From Sistotremastrum niveocremeum HHB9708 (taxonomy: Eukaryota; Basidiomycota; Agaricomycetes; Sistotremastrales; Sistotremastraceae): a stretch of DNA of 64,000 nucleotides. Shown here piece by piece: positions 50,511 through 61,682 of this stretch. The first letter of the stretch is position 1. Each line of letters begins with the position of its first letter. Under the pieces are notes generated by a model. The model was not told the origin of the DNA, ran no database searches, and worked only from the letters and a program-made list of their open reading frames with translations. The stretch lies in NCBI GenBank assembly GCA_001630475.1, contig KV419399.1, forward strand, positions 62,001 to 126,000, given 5' to 3'. A program made the position numbers and the translations under genes.

Positions 50511-52234
50511 ATGAATAACACTATGTTCATCCCACGAGACTCAAACGTCCCGCCAAAAGACATAAGAAGTAAGTGCAACAATCCCGCTGCGTACAGATAG
50601 GAGTCTCTGAACTCAGTGAAGCCCAGCACGCCCTTGAATGGGTGTTTACAGCACTCTTGGTCATCGGAGGACAAGTTGGACTCCCTATCTTGTTGGCTTC
50701 TTTCCTCTTCGTACGAACTGCGGTCAGAAGTTTGGTAGTGAATAGTTTCTGCTTTACTTGGATTGTTTATTCGATCTCGTACTGCTTGCTGTAAGTCCTA
50801 GATCAAAACCCATTTTGTTTCTCGCATCTCTGAACCGTCTCTCAGGCTGTACACATCACGCTCTGATAAAGGCACTGCCGATATTATACCTACTAACGAT
50901 GAACTATGTCTTTTCCAAGCTGCTTTAATCAACGGATCTCAAGCGATGTATGCAACAGTTCGGTTCTGCATATGTTTTCTCATATAGTATACTAGGACCG
51001 CTGTGTCAACGTTAGGGATGGTCATCAACGTGAGTTTCGTGATATTATGCATCTTCAATGGATGCACTAACTTGAATCAATATCACAGTTATGGCTTATT
51101 TTAAACAGACCTGCTCAGCCGCTGACCCTCAAACGATCATTGCTTGTGCGTTATTCGCAATTGGCTTTGCTGTCTTTTCATTCCTTCTCTCGCACTGTAG
51201 CTTGCTTCTCCCGCTTACGTTGTATTCGTTGCATTCTTCGTCGGTGCATATGTGGTGAGTCATCGGTTTGGTCCTTGAGGTTCGTTCGTGGCTCAGAATA
51301 ATGTTTTAGGCCGGTGCGCCTGCTATTCCCGAGTTCCAAGCAGCAAACTCTGCCATCCCGGGGCCATTTTATTGCTTTGTCGTTGAAAACGGGCCTCTGA
51401 CAAATTCGCCAACGGGCGTATTCCGAACGTGAGCTAAACGGCTATTGCTGGAACACCGCGAGTCTTTGACAGACAAATCTATAGACTCATCTCAGTTTAC
51501 GTGTTTGCTGCTGTCATTCATGGATTCATTTTCGGATTGGAATGTAGGCTAAGATTCAAACGACCCTCCTCTCTTATGTTGATGTTGTTGAATAGGCGCA
51601 ATATTTTACACTCTCTTCAAAAAGCGCAGGGATTTTCGGGAACCTCTGATGAAAGAGACTTTCACACGAGTCGGCATCTTCACAGTTTACCGGATTATAT
51701 CCATCATGTTTGTGTGTTGCTTCATTATTAGTGTCATACTCACACAACGCGTAGCATGATGGCCTTTCTCATGCATGATCCCGAAAGTCTCCTGATTGAG
51801 GGGCTGACCAGCCCAAGAGATATCTACGACGGTTATGCAGAAATAGTTGCAGCTGCAGGTTCGTGCTTCCTCTGGGTTTATCACAAACACTTCTAATCGC
51901 CTGAATTATAGGGCCTCTGGTTGTATTCATCAATCTCGCGACGCGTCGGGTACATCTTTAGTTCTTCCTCCTCATATCATCAAGACACTAACCTTCTATG
52001 TCATAGGACGTTCGCACTGCCTGGCATCTCCTTCTACCAACCGAAAAAGCGGCTATGAAAAAAGGCACATTCGATTTAGAGGCTGAAGCGAGAGCCAAAA
52101 ATGATGTTGAGACCCAGCTTGCATCTCAGGAATGGGACCCTAAGACTCAGAAAAATCGGACATCTCAGAGCGATGCAGAATCCGGTCATGTTATAAGCAT
52201 TGGGATGGACTCAGACGGACGGGCGCAGATTTGA
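50511..52234 (+). CDS. Seven-helix membrane protein, receptor-like
   Basis: Multi-exon gene with an ATG at 50511 (MNNTMFIPRDSNVPPKDIR). Joining at the first intron (about 50573-50628) gives TQHALEWVFTALLVIGGQVG, and hydrophobic spans follow: LPILLASFLFVRTAVRS, FCFTWIVYSISYCLL, STLGMVINLWLILNRP, LASPAYVVFVAFFVGAYVAG, SVYVFAAVIHGFIFGLE and a last span near AAGPLVVFIN. The arrangement of a short outside N-terminus, about seven spans and a charged cytosolic tail (AARAKNDVETQLASQE type) ending at 52234 resembles fungal G-protein-coupled receptors. It has no motif I can assign to STE3, STE2, Git3 or cAMP-receptor groups. Exons: several, with introns of about 50-60 bases. Function is unknown. Confidence 0.6.
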
Positions 52235-52461
52235 CTTTCTTAAATTTGAATTTCTTGAGGATATAGCTAGGTAGTAAAATTGTCGTGGCATTATCGACGA
52301 TAGACTACTGCTATCCAAGTTCGAATCCATCACTGGCAGGCGTCCCACAGATAAGAAGCCGAAATCCGATCCCGATCCCGATCATCTCCGAGTCTCCGTG
52401 GTCGTCTCTGTCTCTGCCCGTTTCGCGCTCAAATCGCCCTTAGCCCTCGTCTCGAAACTCG

Positions 52462-54534
52462 ATGGCAGCGCCACTGTATACTACAGAATCAGGTCTGTTT
52501 TCAAAAAATGTGGATTGATAGCTGTTGACTGAGCGTTGTTAGGGCTGTACTTTCATGCCGGTAAAATTCTCATTCCAACCGTTGGACTTCCGGCTCGTGG
52601 AAAGACGCACATCTCCCGCGCTTTGGAGAGATATTTGCGATGGATGGGCATCAAAACAAGAGTCATATCGCTGGGAGATTTTCGTAGGAAAACTCTTGGA
52701 GGCGCCAACGAGCTTCCTCCAGATTACTTCACATTAGGTGAGTGCTATGCACCCTTGACATACAACTGTTTAAAGAATAAGTTGTCTAAGGAGAGAAATC
52801 ACCGGAGACCGAAGCCCTGAGACAGAGAGTCAGTTCTGGGTGTGAACAATTGATATGGGATTTCTTCAATGAAGGCGGGCAAGTCGTTATCTATGACGCC
52901 AATAACGGCAGCCAAGGGAGGCGAAGGCGTCTGGCAGAGAAATTTGTGAAAGAAGGTATACATGTCATTTTCCTAGGTATACATCATTTGCGTTGGCCTC
53001 GAGGAATCCACCATGCTGAAGATGATTATTCAGAGACCCTTTGCGACAACATGGAAATCGTCGAGGCGAATATCCGAAGCGTTAAGATTTCTTCTCCCGA
53101 CGTGAGATTCGAATGTTTATAGCCTATGGAGTCTGATCTTGCTCAGTATAAAGGCTGGGACTCGGACAAAGCAGTGGCCGATTACTGGTCGCGGATCAAA
53201 GATCACGAGAAACATTATGAGCCGGTTGAAGAAACAACATGGCCATTCATCCGGATACAGAATGTAGTCCATTCTTACATCTGAAGGCTGATGTTGACCG
53301 CCTGCTATATAGGTCGGAGAAAAGATTATGGTGAATGTACGTGAACCGATTGCAGATCAGACTGCGCCTTGACATCAACTTCAGAATATCCAAGGATATC
53401 TCCAAGTATGTGTCCCGCCGTACCGTTACGACATGGCTCTTATCTGTAGCCCGCAGTCTAGGATTGTCTTTTTCTTGATGAATATACATAACCGATATAG
53501 GGTTATATATTTTGCGCGGGTAAGGCATCTCTCTCAGAGACTTTGCTTCAAACTGACAATTCATAGTCTGGACAATCACTGATAGAACATTCTTACAAAG
53601 CAGATTCTGATCTGTCCCCTGCAGGCTGGGAATATGCGGAGCGGTTAAAAGAGTTTGTCTTAGAGAGAAGGGCAAAGAACCTCCAAGCAAGAGGTTTCAA
53701 GCCGGAAGACCGAAAGTTTGTGGTGAGGGTTTCGTTGCGTCGCTGTTGTCCCTTATCGTTAGATTTTGCGTAGATCTGGACTTCTACAAGAAGGCGTGCA
53801 TATCATACAGCCTGGCCATTCCTTCGTATCCATCCTGCCCCTGAACAAGTACCCGAAATTGAACAGCTTACGCAAGCCTCCATCGGTGCCACTGGCCTAA
53901 CCAGTGCGCAGCCCAGCAAGCCCAGTCATGTTGACGTTCTCAACGCCGACCTAGTCGCCTCTACCAGTGCTTCCACCGGAATAAAAGTTATTGAAAAGCC
54001 CCAGATGTCTGAGATCAACCCTGGCATCTGGGACGGCCTCAGTCCAGACGAAGCGAAAAACCTATACCCTGATGAATGGGAACGTTTTATGAACGACCCT
54101 TACTCATTTCGAGCACCTCGTGCGGAAAGCTACCATGACCTCAGTGGTATGTTCTTTGGATTGGGGGGGTTTCAAGCTGACTCCTAAACTCAGTACGCCT
54201 CGAACCTATTCTAATCGAGTTGGAAAGAGAGCAAAGCGATCTCTTAATCATTGGCCATGCCTCCGTCATCCGTTGCTTGCTAGGCTACTTAATTGGACTT
54301 CCTGCGTCTGAAGTCCCCGCCATTGAGATAGCACGCGGGGATCTCCTTGAGGTAGTTCCAGCATCGTACGGAGTCCACAGTCGAGCCTTTCATTTCTGGG
54401 ATGGACCAGGGCGGCGTGGTGCACTCGGCGGCGGGGAGGAAGCGGCCAAAGATCCAAAGAACTTTTATGAAAACTATGCTGAAGATACAAAAGGGAAGCG
54501 AACAAATCAAGACAAGAAATCGGATATTGCTTGA
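52462..54534 (+). CDS. 6-phosphofructo-2-kinase (Pfk26-like, bisphosphatase site lost)
   Basis: Makes fructose-2,6-bisphosphate, the activator of glycolysis and inhibitor of gluconeogenesis. The start [10 protein letters not shown] joins [20 protein letters not shown] after the first intron. The Walker A is [19 protein letters not shown], then [39 protein letters not shown] follows and [20 protein letters not shown] is the kinase core. The C-terminal phosphoglycerate-mutase-like half is present, but the usual RHGE is RSGQ here ([17 protein letters not shown]). The catalytic histidine is therefore missing and Glu is Gln. The later His of [16 protein letters not shown] remains. In yeast Pfk26 the same His is replaced by Ser and the enzyme is a kinase only, so the same is inferred. 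Many introns; stop at 54534. Confidence 0.9.
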
Positions 54535-55715
54535 CTGTTCCTCAAAGGACCGCGCCATCGACCAACTGTTCTTTTGTTTGAAAGCAGAAAGAAACGGTTT
54601 TTCTAGTGTCGCTCCGTCAACATCTCACATTCATACTTGTCCTTGACTAGATATGCTGTAGTTTCGTAGTGTTAATGCACTCGTCCCCGCACTATAGTTG
54701 AACTGTGGTCGGTCTGAATCACGAATGGCATTGCTGCATCGTCCCGATGGCCGAATCCGGCGACTCCCGAAGAGATGATGGGCGTCGCCCGGCCTGGTTG
54801 CTACATTGGGTTTGCGGGTCTTAGGTAAGCCATGCGCTCGATAAGTATATGCATTTCAGTGAACACATTATTTCGTTTCCAGAATACCATCAACGCTATA
54901 GCCCCAGGTCCAATCACTCGAGAGAGGATGCGATCCATTTTTCACTTCGGGAGTCCGAAAGTGCTAGTGGTACGTCAACGCCGAGCTTGTTGTGCTGCTC
55001 GCTGTGCGTGATGAACAAATCAAAGCAACAAGTTTTTCTGATAGTTTAGACATCACGTTTCGTAACATTTCGTTTCTCGTGAGGTACCCTGGCCAACGTC
55101 ACTGCACAGCGGCCTGTCAGCGGGTGTCCACATGATATGTGTAAATTTGTCATTCCCGGTGCATAGATCAGTTTATTGTGATCCGGCATTATGTTCAGAT
55201 CTTGCTAACGCTATGCAGAAATTCTAGTATGTTGGATTCCTATCGTTGGACTATCAAGTTCGAAATGTGCCCGATTTTCACAGTGTCGGCTTTGACGCCG
55301 ACTTCCGCACTTGTTACCTTCCAGTGGCATGAAGGGGGTCATGGAAATCAGAGCATACTCACCTGTGAACTTCAAATCGGTGAGTGATAGTTTCCAAAAA
55401 CATGATAGCATTGGATATGTGTACAAGTGGGATATTCCTTCAGCTGCTAACGAGCAGATTATTGTATTATTAGCACACAGTCGCTATCAAAGGCTCGCCT
55501 ATCTAGCCTCGCCTCGAAAAATCCAGCCACAGCTATGACTTGCGTGAGTCGGTGCTGTTGGACTTCAGGCCTATATATTGGAGCCCATTTTTGTGGTTGC
55601 AGGTTCGACAGAATCACCCCGACGTACATCTTGCAGTACAAACTTGAACGCACTCTCGCAATGTATCCCAGTTTCCTCAACAGTATCCCCGAATATCACT
55701 CATAAGATTTTTCAG
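54535..55715. other. Unresolved region, possible 5' exons of the repeat-exon gene
   Basis: About 1.2 kb. Short plus-strand frames with coding look (MKGVMEIRAYSPVNFK near 55326; RITPTYILQYKLERTLAMYP near 55610) may be upstream exons of the Pro/Lys-rich gene that follows, but I could not make splice phases agree. No domain recognised. Confidence 0.3.
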
Positions 55716-56103
55716 GACATCTACCCACGATCAGTTCGGCTCAAGCTTGGGGAAGCCCAACGTCCCTCCACAAGTCGTGAATCCTAAGCCAAAGCCAAAA
55801 CCAACCGGTCCCAAGGGTCGAACTAACGGGTGAGAAGACATGCATCTTCATTCAAGTTGGTGGAGCTTACATGCCTTGATTTTGTCCAGGAAAATCGGGC
55901 ATGCCCCACCGAATAAACCCGTTGTAGGACCGAAGCCGAAGCCGAGTGGCCCGAAGGGTAAAACCAACGGGTGAACATACACACTTCTTCAACCGTGTTC
56001 TTAGATCTTATGTAACTTGCTTTCATCCAGGCACATAAACTTTGCCCCACCCAACAAACCACAGGTAGGACCGAAGCCCAAGCCTACTGGGCCAAAATCC
56101 TGA
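55716..56103 (+). CDS. Pro/Lys-rich repeat-exon gene (3' part)
   Basis: Three adjacent exons, 55716-55829, 55890-55970 and 56031-56103, each encode a version of the same unit: PKPKPKPTGPKGRTNG, then APPNKPVVGPKPKPSGPKGK and APPNKPQVGPKPKPTGPKS before the stop. Both introns are 60 bases and fall at the same place in the unit, right after the Asn-Gly. The middle exon is exactly 81 bases (27 codons), so it can be repeated without changing frame. This points to exon duplication. The start of the gene lies upstream and is not resolved. I do not recognise the family; highly basic Pro/Lys repeats suggest a flexible or surface-binding tail. Confidence 0.5.
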
Positions 56104-57712
56104 ATGTTACATGATCGGTCGGCGGATATCCAAGGAGATATTTGAAGGTTTTGTTAGTGTGTACCAGAAAGGACTGTAATTCAGAAATCGGACTGTATAC
56201 TCCCTTGTTTGAATTATTTATGTGTGATGAACATTTTGGCCAAACGGATCAGTCTCTGTTTGAAGATTTCGCTTGATATTTCGATACCACGCTTGGACAG
56301 AGAGCATTTGAAAACTAGCCACCCAGAAAGTTAACACGGATCATTTTAGTGTAGTCTGTGCGTCAGTCCTTGCGTCAACCGGGGGCAATTCTTCCACAAA
56401 CCGGCAGTCGGGGAACGACGGACAAGGACTCGGCAGCTGAATTTGCGATTAAGTTTACAAAAATGGGTGTGAAATCGGGGTCATTATTACCTGTTGGAGA
56501 AATGAAGGTAGTGTGCAATATGCAAAGCTACTAGTAGTAGAGTTACTTCAAACACCTGAACTTATTACGAAGTGCTGCGAGAATGGATCAGATTAGAGTT
56601 CCCAAAATACTTGAGAGTCCTCAGGACGTCGTGGAGAGCCCAGCAACTCCTTTTGCCACTGTCAAGGCGACCTCTGAAGGTCTTCCTCCCAGTTCAAAGG
56701 TGCTACTCGGCAATATGCGGCCGCACTCAGGTTCGATCTCCGATGCTTCATTATTTGATCATAATTCCTTACAAGAGTTATGGGCCGTTGTGTTTTTCTT
56801 CTCATTTTTTTCCGATTTTTTCTTTTCCAGGCAAAGCTAAAACGAGGATGCTCAGAAAGTCAAAGTTTCTGCTCACTTTTCCCCCGATTCGACGTGTTTG
56901 GAGCAGGCCTTGCTACAGGTTGCTTCGTTTGCAATCACACTTGATTCAACCTGATGCTATACGGGTTCAGAATTGCTCCGCGCGGTAACTTCTCCAGCTG
57001 CCGGTCAAGATACCATGCTACTTTGGCTCTAGCTTCCTTGTCGCATGCTTAGGTCATCTAAAATCTCCGCCTTTCGTTAGTGCTCCGAACTCGCGCCATG
57101 AAAGAGGAGCCTATCCTTATAGACACGTTTTGATTTTTCTGTCGCTTCTTCAACTATCCCTCCATACTGGAGCCGGCAATCAACCAGTAAAAAACTGCTG
57201 AAAAGCTATTTGGGCGTCGAGACAATCCTCCAGAGCGTCCACAAAATTCTTGAACACCGTCTTCGTCAGCTCAGCGTCCGAGGATGAGCTGAAGGGCTTG
57301 ATGATCTAGAAAAGCAAGACGAGTGTTGAGTTTGGGAGGCGTTTGTCCCTTATCGCAAAGATGACGGCGCCGCGCGGAGCTTGGCTTTGAGTGGAGAATG
57401 GTGCCAGTGTTGGGTGCATTATTCCATTTACTGGAAACTAGCATCAGTGACGAGTTCTGTCTCCGAATGAACTGGTCATCTCATGAGACCTTGAGGTGTG
57501 TCTACATCTTATTCGACGATGAGAGCAGTACGCCTACTGTATTTTTGAAGGTATATATACAGCCTGCAATAGCTCATTAGCACGGTACGTTTCGACAGTC
57601 GACAGACACTCACCAGTGAGCTCAGGCTTCACTTTTCCGCTCCTTTCACCCGTCTAATCAGACGTACAGCTGTTCAGACATCAGTCCAGGAAACAAACAC
57701 CCCAATATCAAC
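56104..57712. other. Gene-poor 1.6 kb stretch
   Basis: No confident gene. A possible two-exon frame starts MDQIRVPKILESPQDVVESP at 56583, with a donor near 56731 and an acceptor near 56830. Its second exon fits two different readings, so it is left as a candidate only. Open frames after 57000 have no recognisable content. Confidence 0.3.
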
Positions 57713-57899
57713 ATGTTCTTTAACATCTCCCCCGAATGGAAAGCTGAGTAAGACCTTCCGCTTGGGAGAAAGGTCTTCGTCTAATTCCTCTGCCACTAGC
57801 TTTTCCGGTATCATGTATGACAGGGCAACCGAGGGCCAGCCTAACAAACCCGTCATTCCGCCGAAGGGAACTCCCAAACCTAAGCCAGGGACCAAGTAG
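57713..57899 (+). CDS. Tiny Pro/Lys-rich gene related to the repeat-exon gene
   Basis: Two exons, 57713-57747 and 57800-57899, encode about 44 residues: MFFNISPEWKAD, then FSGIMYDRATEGQPNKPVIP and PKGTPKPKPGTK before the stop at 57899. The PNKPV and PKPKP core matches the repeat unit found 1.6-2.0 kb upstream, so the two are probably relatives. The intron is 52 bases and keeps frame. It may be the last part of a longer gene with unresolved upstream exons. No family recognised. Confidence 0.4.
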
Positions 57900-58151
57900 A
57901 CCTGTTCAGTATGTAGTCCAACGTAGCCTCATGTGATCTTGATTCTCATAGTAAATGTCTTGAATCGTTCGAGATGAGTTGATATGATGACGACTGAGGG
58001 TGGCTTGGATGTATTGAGAAATTGCCGATTTATACAATGCTGTGTTAACGATTAAGAGCGCCAGAAATATGCGATGTGATCCAAAGACTATGACGATGCA
58101 AAAAGGAACCAGAGAAAGAGGGAGAAAAGAGGCGGATCGGCCCGCTTGCGC

Positions 58152-59101
58152 TCACCGTGCTGGAATGCCGGTAGAGGAGTCGTTACGATACATATCCAAC
58201 TCTCTGTCCAGATCTTGAGCGGTTTTTTGTTGTTTGTTGATGCGCTTGGGGCCTTTCTTGACTCGTCGTGGTTTGGCCATGGCATGCTTACCTACTGAAA
58301 GGAAACGTTCAGCTCAATCTTAAAGCTGTTCAGAGAAAGATGCGTAGCGTACGGGACTGCGTAGTCTGAATCGGTAGGTTTGCGGATTTTTGAGTGGCAA
58401 GACTATATCATTTAAATAAATGACAAGGGATGGAAACTACAGAAAGCTCACGGATTTGGCTTTGCCCCGGTCGTAGCCACACCTGGAGTCCCTAATCGCT
58501 CCAACAACGACAATGGTTTACGGGGTGAAGTGACTTGTTCAGTTTCGCGATCTAGAATGAGTTCAATTTTTATGGATCGCCCTAAATAGACTTTAGGCTT
58601 CGAAAGTTTAGGTAAAGTAGGCAGACTGACGTCCATCAATCATCCTGCCGTTGTACTTCTGCCGTGCCACAATCGCGTCTGCGACGCGTTTGAAGTGCGC
58701 TACTGCCATGCCTTTTGGTCGCCCGACGGCATTGTAAACAATAAATACATCATGCAATGGACCGATGGTTGAAGATAGAAGGTCCTAAGGCGTGCGAATT
58801 AATATGCTTGTTACATGTAATGATGGACAAAGGCGCTCACTTCAATTTCTGCCTCCGTCACGTCCTCTGGAAGTTGACTTAGGAGAATTTTGCTGCCAGA
58901 TGTAATGGAAGAAGTTTGGATTCTAATGATATGTTCCATATAAGAAATCTGCAATCAGAAAGACCGATGTCTCCGTTTATTCAACTGCAAATGACATTAC
59001 CCCTCCAAGTTTTTCTGTTTCCAAGCTGGTGCCTGTTGTACCCTATTCCCCGTAACTGTCAACTTCGCTGTATTATACGATCGCGAGCGTGGTCGAGACA
59101 T
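58152..59101 (-). CDS. mRNA export adaptor, Yra1/ALYREF-like
   Basis: Nuclear RNA-binding adaptor that links mRNPs to the export receptor. Six exons: 59101-59001, 58922-58841, 58784-58631, 58581-58452, 58402-58353 and 58294-58152, giving 219 residues with all phases agreeing. The N-terminus is MSRPRSRSYNTAKLTVTGN. A degenerate RRM follows: SKILLSQLPEDVTEAEIEDL, GPLHDVFIVYNAVGRPKGMA, VAHFKRVADAIVAQQKYNG, then RRSIKIELILDRE. The C-terminus has KPRRVKKGPKRINKQQKTAQ and DLDRELDMYRND, matching the FoP/Yra1 C-terminal duplication motif. The arginine-rich N-terminal region of typical ALYREF proteins is short here. It may be a minor Yra1 or Mlo3-type paralogue. Confidence 0.8.
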
Positions 59102-60069
59102 GAGGGAACAATTCAGGAGGTGAAGTGAATGATTTCCGAAGTCCGCGACTGGATTCCGCCAGATGGACCCGTCGGGGGCAATTTCAAACTCAGCAAACCT
59201 TCTTGAGATCCCTCAGATTACAAGTGCAAGGCTGCAAACCGCAACCTTCGAATCTCAAGCTTTCAGCGATAAACGTCCTGGTCTGGCGCCTACAGCTGTG
59301 CTTCAGAATGCTAATGGCGACAATGCAGGCTGCTGCTCTAGGTATATCGCAAATGGGTCTCTGCATTCGCCCTGCCTGGTTCAACTCGCGCCTCGTGGTC
59401 CAATATTACGAACTTCTATTGGTTGATGCGTTCCATGATATTCTGGGCGTCCTTGAGACAATCTGTGGCGTTCTAATTGAATCCCTGGATCGCCTTCGAT
59501 GGAGAAGGTGGGACTACGGTTGCCTCGAAGAAGAACTGATAGGAAGAGACTACATCCCGTGATGGCATTGGTCCGCATTACATTCTCAGTGCGAGCGCCG
59601 ATTTACCGCTGTTGGCACATCCCCTTGAGTCTTACGAGCGAACGAGCCCCTGATCAGCGCCAAAGCACCCTTGTGATCGTATGCTAATACGCTGAGTACC
59701 AAATCGCTCCCTCGGTGCCTTTAGCTACTTTGAGAAGTCCATCCCTGACTTGTTCTGCGACCGTAAGGGAACGTCGTATACGTGTGAACTGTAATAGAAA
59801 CGCAGGCTTCCGAGAGTCGTTCCTGGTTTGTCCCCAGCATCGAACTTTGCCGAGGTACCATCAAACAGTGTTCATGCCATTCCCGGCATAGCCGAAGTGC
59901 CCGGAATGCTAAAGTGCCTCGACTGATGTGATGGACAGCACGTTCTATCCTTCCCTTCTTAGGCATCGATAGAAGCCGGTTTGCTCTCCGTATATGAAGC
60001 CTTATCTTCTTGCATTGCACAATCTTACCTCCCTCTCTCGCTCACCATCACTACAAGCACTCGGCCGCT
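59102..60069. other. Intergenic between divergent genes
   Basis: About 970 bases between the export adaptor (leftward) and the methyltransferase (rightward). A plus-strand open frame of 145 codons (59125-59562) and overlapping ones show no domain; I do not support a gene. Likely contains both promoters. Confidence 0.35.
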
Positions 60070-61351
60070 ATGTCTACCCTTGCCCTCAAAGAAGTGCACG
60101 GGCGTGGGATGAATGGTACATCTGATATCTACAAGCTTCCCGCCGATATCAAAGAAATGGACGTACGGCACTAATACCTGGCACTCGAATCTTGACTCAT
60201 CTTCCAGTAGAGGCTTGCGCTGCAACATCAAATGTGGAAATTGATGATGGACGGATTGACCCCTGTGACGGCGGACGAACTAGACATTTTGTTGGCGTCT
60301 ACTAATGGCGTTCAGGCCGCAGTATTGGACCTGGGATGCGGCTCGGGCAGCTGGTTTGTGAAAACGGCGTGTCTGAGACTGGATCTCACCCCTTCGCAGG
60401 TGCATCGACATGGCCCGAGCGTATCCGCATGCGCGGGTCGTGGGATTTGATCTGGCTCCGGTCGCCCCAAGGTGTGCAAAAGAGCCGGTCTTTTGACTAA
60501 AAATGACCCAAACATACGCAGAGATACTCCCCCTAACTGCTCGTAAATATTGTTACCAATCAGGAAACCACTGTCGACCTCTGACATCATTTGCTTCCAG
60601 CTTTTCAAGAGGAGATTGGAGCAACGGACTCTTTCAGTTCAGAAATCAATTCAACTTGGTTTATACGCGGAGCGTGCTCGGACATGTGAGTTTGAATTGA
60701 TATTGGACAGAACGTTCCTCAAATATGACGTTTAGCTCACCGCCGAAGCTAGAGTGAAAGCAATCAATGAAGCCGTAGATTGTCTCCGCCCAGGTAAGCA
60801 GATCCATTTAATTATGCCCGTGACTCATTTAAGCAGGCGGGTTGATCATTTTGTCCGACGGAGACCATATCATCATGGACGCCAACAAACAACCCGCAGC
60901 ACCTGCGAGCGAGACCGATTGCGGGCCGTCCCGTTCTTGGATGGCTCGATTTATGCAAGAGGTCAACAGCTATACCTGGAAGCTAAATGAAGTCCTTGGC
61001 ACCAAATTTCCGTCTTGGCTTGCTAGCAACAACAAGCTTGACCAGGCGACAATAAATTATCAGATGTACCATAGCCCAATTAATTGGGATGGAGGTGATA
61101 TCAAATATGGAGCCCAGATAGGGCACATGATGTACATCAATTGTAAGGTTAGTACGTTTTCGCCAAGCTGTCGGCGACCTTTTACACCGCTGCAGGATTT
61201 TATACGCGCTTGGAGACCAATGTTCAAAACGAACGGCTGGTCCGACGAAGAGATCAATCGATTGGTCTCCAGAGTAGACGAAGAAGTCGATGGCCCGCAG
61301 GTTCATATTTACATACGTTGGCATGCCGCCTGGGCTCGGAAACTATCGTAA
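60070..61351 (+). CDS. SAM-dependent methyltransferase
   Basis: Class I methyltransferase that uses S-adenosylmethionine. The start MSTLALKEVHGRGMNG is followed by QMWKLMMDGLTPVTADELD. Motif I is VLDLGCGSGSWFV near 60328-60360. Next come MARAYPHARVVGFDLAPVAP, and after further introns EARVKAINEAVDCLRPGG and LIILSDGDHIIMD. The last part is WLASNNKLDQATINYQMYHS, GAQIGHMMYINCK and DFIRAWRPMFKTNGWSDEEI, ending at 61351. It belongs to the broad group that includes the fungal LaeA/UMTA-type methyltransferases; the acceptor is unknown. About six introns of 45-60 bases; middle exon boundaries (60395-60800) are approximate. Confidence 0.75.
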
Positions 61352-61682
61352 TAATGATACTGACTCTCAATCATGCAAAGTTCTCCAGACACCCTGAGAG
61401 TTTCCACGGAATTTTGAGACCGCAAAACCCATACAGCGTGCTATCAGATTGCCAGGGATCGGCATCAGTGACATTTCTGAGAAGAAATCCGACAATAAGC
61501 TTTGTTTGGCTTCATTTGTACATTAGGCTACAACTGGCTCTTATACAGCCATTCTGGAGAGACCTCTCTTAGGACCATATATAATCTTTCGCAGAACTGG
61601 CTATACCTATCTTTAGAGCCGTGGCAATCTAAGAGCCACACGCACTCAAGCCATTCCCTTACGCTGGTCGATAGGTCCTCAT
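61352..61682. other. Intergenic
   Basis: About 330 bases between the methyltransferase and the Afi1-like gene; presumably the latter's promoter. Nothing else seen. Confidence 0.45.

Noticed and set aside
52255-52345. Segment with GTTCGAATCC resembling a tRNA T-arm
   Set aside because: No matching acceptor stem or D-arm could be found around it.
56583-56988. Two-exon candidate gene starting MDQIRVPKILE
   Set aside because: Two different acceptors give two different second exons, and neither product is recognisable. Not counted as a gene.
59125-59562. 145-codon plus-strand open frame upstream of the methyltransferase
   Set aside because: Translation has no recognisable domain and overlaps other equally plausible frames, so it is likely chance.
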